This document shows positions 32,925 to 38,249 of a DNA stretch of 38,249 nt, in pieces (the first letter of the stretch is position 1; each line of letters opens with the position of its first letter). The stretch is from an uncultured Bacilli bacterium. GTDB taxonomy: Bacteria; Bacillota_I; Bacilli_A; RF39; UBA660. Under the pieces are notes generated by a model. The model had not been told where the DNA came from and searched no databases. It saw only the letters and a program-made list of their open reading frames with translations. The stretch covers positions 1 to 38,249 of the forward strand of contig CANRPB010000005.1 of NCBI GenBank assembly GCA_947632415.1, given 5' to 3'. Made by a program: the position numbers and the translations under genes.

Positions 32925-33400
32925 TGATATTTGTTTCTCTAGGTACACAAGATAAAAGCTTCACGCGACTTTTAAAAGCTATCGATAAAAATATTAATGA
33001 AGGAAATATTAAAGATAAAGTCGTAGTACAGGCAGGATGTACAAAGTATAAATCAGATAAAATGGAAATACATGATTTAATGTCTATGGAAGAGTTTGCT
33101 AATTATATTGAAAAATGTGATTTATTGATTACTCATGGAGGAGTGGGGACTATCTTGGATGGTCTTAAGCATCAAAAAAAAATCTTGGCTTTTCCTCGTT
33201 TGCGAGAATATGCTGAACATGTTAATAATCATCAACAGGAGATAATAAAAGAATTTTATGAAAATGGCTATATACTAACGGGTGATATAAAGGACTTGTC
33301 ATCTCTTCTAAAACAACTTGAAGATTTTACTCCTAAAAAATATAAGTCAAATAATTATAAGTTTAACAAAATAATAAGTAATTATATAGATAATATTTGA
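32924..33400 (+). CDS. pssE: PssE/Cps14G-like catalytic glycosyltransferase subunit (Alg13 family)
   Basis: A 158-residue donor-binding half of the split enzyme. It has IFVSLGTQDKSFTRLL at the start and LLITHGGVGTILDGLKHQKKILAFPR (about 67-92), followed by EYAEHVNNHQ. Those are the UDP-sugar binding residues of Alg13/PssE. The best start is ATG 32924 in the TAATG overlap, with GGAGGT at 32907-32912; a TTG at 32912 lies within the RBS. By family it probably transfers galactose or a related UDP-sugar, which fits with galE just downstream. The galE promoter overlaps its stop codon. Confidence 0.87.
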   Translation: MIFVSLGTQDKSFTRLLKAIDKNINEGNIKDKVVVQAGCTKYKSDKMEIHDLMSMEEFANYIEKCDLLITHGGVGTILDGLKHQKKILAFPRLREYAEHVNNHQQEIIKEFYENGYILTGDIKDLSSLLKQLEDFTPKKYKSNNYKFNKIISNYIDNI

Positions 33401-33424
33401 TTTTTAACTGTTTTGGGTTATAAT
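33397..33424 (+). promoter_or_regulatory. Promoter of galE
   Basis: TTGATT (33397-33402) and TATAAT (33419-33424) are 16 bases apart. A second TATAAT follows at 33425-33430, abutting GGAGGT (33431-33436). The predicted leader is about 10 nt. Confidence 0.6.
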
Positions 33425-33440
33425 TATAATGGAGGTACAT

Positions 33441-34445
33441 ATGAAGATATTAGTTACAGGTGGAACTGGATATATAGGAAGTCATACTTGCGTAGAATTA
33501 TTGGATGCAGGTTATGAAATAGTTGTTATTGACAATTTTTCTAACTCCCAACCGGATGTATTGGACAAAATAAAAATGATCACTCGAAAAGATTTTAAAT
33601 TTTATAAGGGTGATGTTTGTGATAAAGAAATATTGCAGATGATATTCAAAGAAAACAAGATAGATGCTGTGGTACATTTTGCAGGTTTTAAGGCTGTAGG
33701 TGAATCAGTCATTAAGCCTCTTATGTATTATCGTAACAACATAGATTCAACATTATCACTACTAGAAGTAATGAACGAATATAATTGTAAAAAAATCGTA
33801 TTTTCATCAAGCGCTACTGTGTATGGGAAACCAGATAAATTACCAATCAAAGAGAACTTTTCTCTTAAAACTACAAATCCATATGGCGCAACTAAATTAA
33901 TGATTGAAGATATTTTAAGAGATTTGTATATATCAGATAATGACTGGAGTATAGCTATATTAAGATATTTTAATCCTATTGGTGCGCATGCCAGTGGTTT
34001 AATTGGAGAGAATCCTAATGATATACCTAATAACCTTATGCCATATATCGTTAAGGTAGCAACCAAAGAATTAGAATGTCTAAATATCTTTGGTGATGAT
34101 TATGATACTTTAGATGGAACTGGTGTTAGAGACTATATTCATGTTGTTGATTTAAGTAAAGGACATATTAAAGCAATTGAAAAGGTTATTAAAGACAAAG
34201 GCGTAGATGCTTATAATCTTGGAACTGGCCGAGGATATAGTGTTTTGGAGTTGGTTAATACGTTCATGAAAGTAAACAATGTTAAAATTAATTACAAAAT
34301 TGTAGGGAGACGTCCAGGTGATATCGATGCTTGTTATGCAGACCCAAGTTATGCTAAAGAAAAACTGGGATGGAGTGCTTCCTTAGGTATCGAGCAAATG
34401 TGCAAAGATGCCTACAACTTTATAAAAAAAATAGAGGAGATGTAA
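33441..34445 (+). CDS. galE: UDP-glucose 4-epimerase
   Basis: A short-chain dehydrogenase-type epimerase that interconverts UDP-glucose and UDP-galactose. The NAD loop GGTGYIGSH (7-15) is at the start. HFAGFKAVGES and SSSATVYG carry the catalytic Ser, and NPYGATK the Tyr-x3-Lys pair. RYFNPIGAH and GTGVRDYIHV are substrate-binding strands of GalE. It has 334 residues, normal. GGAGGT selects ATG 33441; the in-frame ATG at 33429 lies in the RBS. Its product, UDP-galactose, is the substrate of glf and probably of PssD/PssE. The next gene starts 3 bases after the stop. Confidence 0.95.
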   Translation: MKILVTGGTGYIGSHTCVELLDAGYEIVVIDNFSNSQPDVLDKIKMITRKDFKFYKGDVCDKEILQMIFKENKIDAVVHFAGFKAVGESVIKPLMYYRNNIDSTLSLLEVMNEYNCKKIVFSSSATVYGKPDKLPIKENFSLKTTNPYGATKLMIEDILRDLYISDNDWSIAILRYFNPIGAHASGLIGENPNDIPNNLMPYIVKVATKELECLNIFGDDYDTLDGTGVRDYIHVVDLSKGHIKAIEKVIKDKGVDAYNLGTGRGYSVLELVNTFMKVNNVKINYKIVGRRPGDIDACYADPSYAKEKLGWSASLGIEQMCKDAYNFIKKIEEM

Positions 34446-34447
34446 AA

Positions 34448-35473
34448 ATGAAAAGTGTTGCTATAAAAGCAAAAAGAGAATTTGAAATTAAAGAAATAGA
34501 AGAACCAAAGGTTAATAATAAAGATGTTATAGTTGAAGTAAAAAAGAGTGGTATTTGTGGTTCAGATATCCACTACTGGGTTAATGGAGAACCTAAGGGA
34601 TTAGTAATGGGACATGAGTTTTGTGGAAATGTCATTGATCCAGGTGATAGAGAAGATTTAAAAGTAGGAGATAGAGTAACTGCTTTACCAATCTCACCAT
34701 GTGGGAAGTGTTCTGCGTGTCAAAGTGGTAATATGCAATATTGTTCTCAAACTTGGAATGAGGCTGTTGGGTTATCTTTAAATAATCCAGGTGGTTTAGC
34801 ACCAAAATTAAGAGTTCGTTCGGATATGGTTTTAAAAATACCGGATAACGTAAGTTATGAAGAAGGGGCTATGGTAGAACCAACGGCTGTAGGACTTCAT
34901 GCTATTCACTTGGCTGACATAAAAGTAGGTGATAAAGTATTAGTAGTAGGTGGCGGAATAATTGGTCTAGTATCAGCGATGTTTGCTAAAAAAGAGGGAG
35001 CAAGTTTAGTAGCGCTTTCAGAGACGAATGATGCTCGTGGAAAAAAGGCGCAACAGTTAGGAGTAGCTGATATTTGGTATGATGCTAAAGATCCTGAATT
35101 AACAAACAAGATAATGCAAGAAACAAATGGTGGTTTTGATGTTGTAATTGAATGTGTTGGTGCTGCTCCAGCAGTTAATAGTGCATTAGTGAATGTAAAG
35201 CAAGGCGGAACAGTTGTCTTAGTCGGTGTTTCTAATGAACCAATTTCTTTTTACTCTATTATGGCAGTAATGAAAGAATTAAAGGTTCAAGGGGCTATAG
35301 CGTACACTAAGGAAGAGTTTAAAACATGTATTGATTTGATTGCTAATAAATTAATTGATGTTTCTAAATTTGTAGATGATATTGTAGGACTTGAAAAAGT
35401 GCAGTCTTCATATGAAAGATTAACATCTGGAAGTGACAGTGCTGTTAAAATATTAGTAGATCCTAATAAGTAG
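34448..35473 (+). CDS. Zinc-dependent polyol/sugar dehydrogenase (MDR family)
   Basis: A 341-residue medium-chain dehydrogenase. Catalytic zinc residues are C37 (GICGSD) and H56-E57 (GHE). The structural zinc loop has C85, C88, C91 and C99 (PCGKCSACQSG). An NAD(P) Rossmann loop VVGGGIIGLV is in the middle. It resembles sorbitol, galactitol-1-phosphate or threonine dehydrogenases; the exact substrate cannot be told. GAGGAG (34434-34439) selects ATG 34448, three bases after the galE stop, so the two are co-transcribed. That pairing hints at sugar or sugar-phosphate metabolism. A hairpin terminator follows. Confidence 0.83.
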   Translation: MKSVAIKAKREFEIKEIEEPKVNNKDVIVEVKKSGICGSDIHYWVNGEPKGLVMGHEFCGNVIDPGDREDLKVGDRVTALPISPCGKCSACQSGNMQYCSQTWNEAVGLSLNNPGGLAPKLRVRSDMVLKIPDNVSYEEGAMVEPTAVGLHAIHLADIKVGDKVLVVGGGIIGLVSAMFAKKEGASLVALSETNDARGKKAQQLGVADIWYDAKDPELTNKIMQETNGGFDVVIECVGAAPAVNSALVNVKQGGTVVLVGVSNEPISFYSIMAVMKELKVQGAIAYTKEEFKTCIDLIANKLIDVSKFVDDIVGLEKVQSSYERLTSGSDSAVKILVDPNK

Positions 35474-35474
35474 T

Positions 35475-35497
35475 AAATACGATTATATCGTATTTTT
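35475..35497 (+). terminator. Terminator after the galE-dehydrogenase operon
   Basis: A perfect 9-bp stem (AAATACGAT 35475-35483 with ATCGTATTT 35487-35495) with a three-base loop runs into Ts to 35497. Confidence 0.8.
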
Positions 35498-35520
35498 CTA
35501 ATGTTAAAGGAAGTGATGAA

Positions 35521-38133
35521 GTGTTTTACAAACAAACTTTAGATGAAGTATTACAAGATTTAGATGCAAGTGAAGAAGGATTATCTGAGGATGAAGTTCA
35601 AAAGAGACTGAAAATATATGGTCAAAATATCATTGAAAACGAAAAGAAAGTAAGCAAAATATCTATTTTTCTAAAACAATTCCAAGATTCTATGATTATT
35701 ATGTTATTAATTGTATCGATTATTTCTTTTGTATATTCATATATTATGCATGAGTCTTTTACGGATACCATATTAATTGTTTTCATTGTTTTTCTAAATG
35801 CTTCAATGGGTTTTTTTCAAGAAACAAAGGCTGAAGCATCGCTCAATTCATTGAAAAAAGTAAATAATTGTAAAGTCAAAGTAAAAAGAAATAATATTAT
35901 ATATTTATGTGATTCGGCTAATCTAGTACCAGGAGATATTATTATTTTGGAGGCTGGTGATAAAATACCTGCTGATGCTCGAGTAATAAAAGAATATTCA
36001 TCATTAGTTGATGAGTCAATTTTAACTGGAGAAAGTTTGAGCGTAGAGAAAAATAGTAATGTCATTATTGATGATGTTATAATTAATGATAGATGTAATA
36101 TGGTATATTCAGGATGTGATATTATTCATGGTAATATAACTGCTGTTATTTGTACTACAGGAATGAAGACAGAACTTGGAAAAATAGCTTCTTCTATCAT
36201 AGATAAAAAGGATGTACCGACGCCACTACAATTAAAAATAAGTGAAATTAGTAAAAATTTATCAGTTATTGTTATTTTTATTATTGGTTTTGTCTTTGCA
36301 TACAATATATTGGTTTTACATAACAATATAATTGATATAATTATGCTTTGTATTTCGTTAATGGTATCAGCTGTTCCTGAGGGATTACCAGCTGTTATAT
36401 CTATATGCTTGTCTTTAGGAGTTAAAGAAATGACTAATAAAAAAGCTTTAGTTAAAACTTTATCGTCTGTAGAAACGTTGGGGGCAACAGAAGTCATATG
36501 TTCTGATAAAACAGGGACTATTACTAAAAATCAGATGACTGTTGTAAAAGCATATGTTTATAATAAGTCTATTGATGAGTCTTTAGATACCAAAGAACTT
36601 TTAAATAATATGGTTTTATGTAATGATGTTGAATTTAGTGATGGAAAATATATAGGAGATCCAACTGAAACGGCTTTAGTTTATTACGCTATTAAAAATG
36701 ATAAAAATATTATGGACAAAACGAAAAAATACGAAAGAATAGGACTTGTTCCATTTGATTCGGAACGTAAAATGATGAGTACAATTAATAGAGTGGGTAA
36801 TAAAAATATTATGTATTCTAAGGGAAGTTTGGAGTCTATATTAGATAGATGTTCTCATTATATTATTAATGGTAAAATTCAAGAATTATCAAAAAAAGAG
36901 AAAGATGATTTATATATAATTTATGAAGAACTTGCTAAAGAGGCATTGAGAGTAATAAGTTTTGCTTATAAGGAAGTGCCTGATATTAGTAGTTTGAAAG
37001 AGGATGAATTATTAGAATTAGAGGATGATTTAATTTTTAGTGGTATGGTTGGTATGATAGATCCTCCACGTGATAATGTAATTGATTCGATTAATAGTTG
37101 TAAGGAAGCAGGTATTATTCCTGTGATGATAACAGGTGATAGTTTGACGACGGCGTTAGCTATTGCTAAAAACATTGGTTTAGCAACTAAAGATAGTGAA
37201 GGTATCGAGGGAAAAGAATTACGAAATTATTCTGATGAAGAAATGATTAATTTAGTTAAAAAATATCGTGTATATGCAAGGGTATCACCAGAAGATAAGG
37301 TAAAAATTGTAAAGGCATGGCAAAAAAACAATAAAGTAGTGGCGATGACGGGGGATGGAGTAAATGATGCTCCCGCTATTAAACTTGCTCATATTGGAAT
37401 TGGTATGGGTCAAAGTGGAACTGAAGTAACTAAAAGCGTTGCTGATGTGATACTATTAGATGATTGTTTTAATACGATTGTTAGTGCTGTTCGTGAAGGG
37501 AGAAGAATATATAATAATATTAGAAATGTTATTTTATATTCTTTGTCGAGCAATTTTGCAGAATTATTTATAGTTATCGTTGGAATGTTTTTAAATATTA
37601 ATATTTTACTTCCTATTCAAATTCTTTTTATTGATTTGTTTACTGATGCAATATTATCAATATGTATGGCTTTTGAAAAAGAGGGAAATAATATAATGAA
37701 GGAACCACCACATAAATCTAGCAAGCATTTTTTTACACCGTTTATGACATATTTTTTAATTTTATCAGCGGTAATTGAGTCAGCACTTATTTATTGGGTG
37801 TATATATTAGGATATAAATATTTTAATTTTGAAATAGCGCAAAGTATGGCTTTTCTATGTTTAATTGTTCAAGAAATGATTTTTGCATTTAATTGTCGTA
37901 ATGTAAAAGAACCGTTGATTAAACATGGTATATTTAGTAATAAATTTATGAATATTGGGTTATTAATTTTAATTATATTTCAAATAATAATATTTATAAG
38001 TCCAATTAAAAGTTTACTACATGTAGTTACTCTTAATTTTTATCAGGTAATGATTATAGTAATTGTTAATATTATTGCTTTCTTAATAATTGAATTGATA
38101 AAACCGATTATGGCAAAATTTTTAAACGATTAG
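35521..38133 (+). CDS. Calcium-type P-type ATPase (P2A, SERCA-like)
   Basis: An 870-residue ion pump that uses ATP to expel cations, probably calcium, from the cytoplasm. TGES (169-172) is in the actuator domain, PEGLP starts at 286 in membrane helix 4, DKTGT with phosphorylated D329 follows, KGSLE lies in the nucleotide domain and TGDGVNDAP (610-618) is in the hinge. About ten membrane segments are seen. The PEGLP motif and the NNIRNVILYSLSSNFAE run in helix 5 fit P2A calcium pumps; a P2 sodium pump is possible. The start is GTG 35521 with AGGAAG (35508-35513). It is a single-gene unit, and a tRNA follows. Confidence 0.9.
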   Translation: MFYKQTLDEVLQDLDASEEGLSEDEVQKRLKIYGQNIIENEKKVSKISIFLKQFQDSMIIMLLIVSIISFVYSYIMHESFTDTILIVFIVFLNASMGFFQETKAEASLNSLKKVNNCKVKVKRNNIIYLCDSANLVPGDIIILEAGDKIPADARVIKEYSSLVDESILTGESLSVEKNSNVIIDDVIINDRCNMVYSGCDIIHGNITAVICTTGMKTELGKIASSIIDKKDVPTPLQLKISEISKNLSVIVIFIIGFVFAYNILVLHNNIIDIIMLCISLMVSAVPEGLPAVISICLSLGVKEMTNKKALVKTLSSVETLGATEVICSDKTGTITKNQMTVVKAYVYNKSIDESLDTKELLNNMVLCNDVEFSDGKYIGDPTETALVYYAIKNDKNIMDKTKKYERIGLVPFDSERKMMSTINRVGNKNIMYSKGSLESILDRCSHYIINGKIQELSKKEKDDLYIIYEELAKEALRVISFAYKEVPDISSLKEDELLELEDDLIFSGMVGMIDPPRDNVIDSINSCKEAGIIPVMITGDSLTTALAIAKNIGLATKDSEGIEGKELRNYSDEEMINLVKKYRVYARVSPEDKVKIVKAWQKNNKVVAMTGDGVNDAPAIKLAHIGIGMGQSGTEVTKSVADVILLDDCFNTIVSAVREGRRIYNNIRNVILYSLSSNFAELFIVIVGMFLNINILLPIQILFIDLFTDAILSICMAFEKEGNNIMKEPPHKSSKHFFTPFMTYFLILSAVIESALIYWVYILGYKYFNFEIAQSMAFLCLIVQEMIFAFNCRNVKEPLIKHGIFSNKFMNIGLLILIIFQIIIFISPIKSLLHVVTLNFYQVMIIVIVNIIAFLIIELIKPIMAKFLND

Positions 38134-38149
38134 GGGTTTTATTTTGTTA

Positions 38150-38175
38150 AACTATATATTATAATATATATAGTT
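38150..38175 (+). promoter_or_regulatory. Palindrome with -10 box before tRNA-Thr
   Basis: A perfect 10-bp inverted repeat (AACTATATAT 38150-38159 and ATATATAGTT 38166-38175) encloses TATAAT (38160-38165), the likely -10 of the tRNA. The second arm ends at the base before the tRNA. A -35-like TTTTAT is at 38137-38142. Confidence 0.45.
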
Positions 38176-38249
38176 GCCAATTTAGTTTAGTGGTAAAACA
38201 GATGCATGGTAAGCATCAGAGGACAGTTCAATTCTGTCATTTGGCACCA
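38176..38249 (+). tRNA. tRNA-Thr (anticodon GGT)
   Basis: A 74-base tRNA with encoded CCA. The D arm is GTTT/AAAC. The anticodon stem GATGC/GCATC has loop ATGGTAA, so the anticodon is GGT, reading ACC and ACT. The variable loop is AGAG, the T arm GACAG/CTGTC with loop TTCAATT, and the discriminator A. The acceptor stem GCCAATT/ATTTGGC has a T-T mismatch at the sixth pair. The CCA ends exactly at the window edge, so later tRNAs may follow. Confidence 0.92.

Noticed and set aside
34906..36497. Minus-strand ORFs within the dehydrogenase and ATPase genes
   Set aside because: No ribosome site or family pattern. The + strand proteins carry full motif sets.

Overview
The window looks like chromosomal DNA from an uncultured, very AT-rich Bacillota, most likely a gut lineage of Bacilli. 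The reasons are the low GC, strong AGGAGG/AGGTGA ribosome binding sites, a Bacillus-like gene order (yqfC-yqfD-ybeY-dgkA-cdd-era-yqzL-recO-glyS), sporulation-type genes (yqfC, yqfD and a CotH-family gene), a T-box leader and Gram-positive surface proteins. TGA is used as a stop (cdd, era, the VTC gene, pssE), so the standard bacterial code applies. No transposase, phage gene, CRISPR array or rRNA was seen. Every gene is on the + strand except an aquaporin.

Region 1 (1-8.85 kb) is housekeeping: a PRPP synthetase, then the conserved yqfC-to-glyS block. phoH and the yqfF/pgpH gene, which sit between yqfD and ybeY in Bacillus, are absent. A convergent aquaporin sits between dgkA and cdd. A 36-codon yqzL lies between era and a DUF1653 gene. 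glyS has its own promoter and an unusually short glycine T-box leader that may work by hiding the ribosome binding site.

Region 2 (8.85-14.33 kb) encodes the cell surface: a thioester (TQXA-type) adhesin with a VPNTG sorting signal, a secreted SH3b/glucosaminidase autolysin ending in a dockerin, and a membrane-anchored Ig- or cohesin-like protein co-transcribed with it.

Region 3 (14.35-27.65 kb) is a wall-polysaccharide locus: a TagO-type initiating enzyme, five glycosyltransferases (GT2 and GT4), a TagGH-type ABC exporter, a HAD/COG5610-like protein and a small coiled-coil protein. It ends with what looks like a galactofuranose decoration module (GT2 lipid-sugar synthase, GT-C transferase, Glf mutase, GtrA flippase). 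galE at 33.4 kb could supply the UDP-galactose. No TagA/B/F or CDP-glycerol gene is present, so the polymer need not be a classical teichoic acid.

A 660-base gene-free stretch (27.65-28.31 kb) with a nested-hairpin terminator separates this from region 4 (28.3-31.3 kb), a CotH / VTC / DUF4956 operon of poorly understood function. Region 5 (31.3-38.25 kb) holds a GT4, a PssD/PssE pair, galE, a zinc dehydrogenase, a calcium-type P-type ATPase and a tRNA-Thr(GGU) at the very end.

In the samples I counted, base composition differs along the window. A line from the housekeeping region is very G-over-C rich on the coding strand, while lines from about 29.9-32.4 kb are mostly C at or above G. This suggests that the latter block was acquired or inverted. 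Many genes also have a TATAAT box only a few bases before the Shine-Dalgarno sequence, which predicts leaders of about 10 nt.
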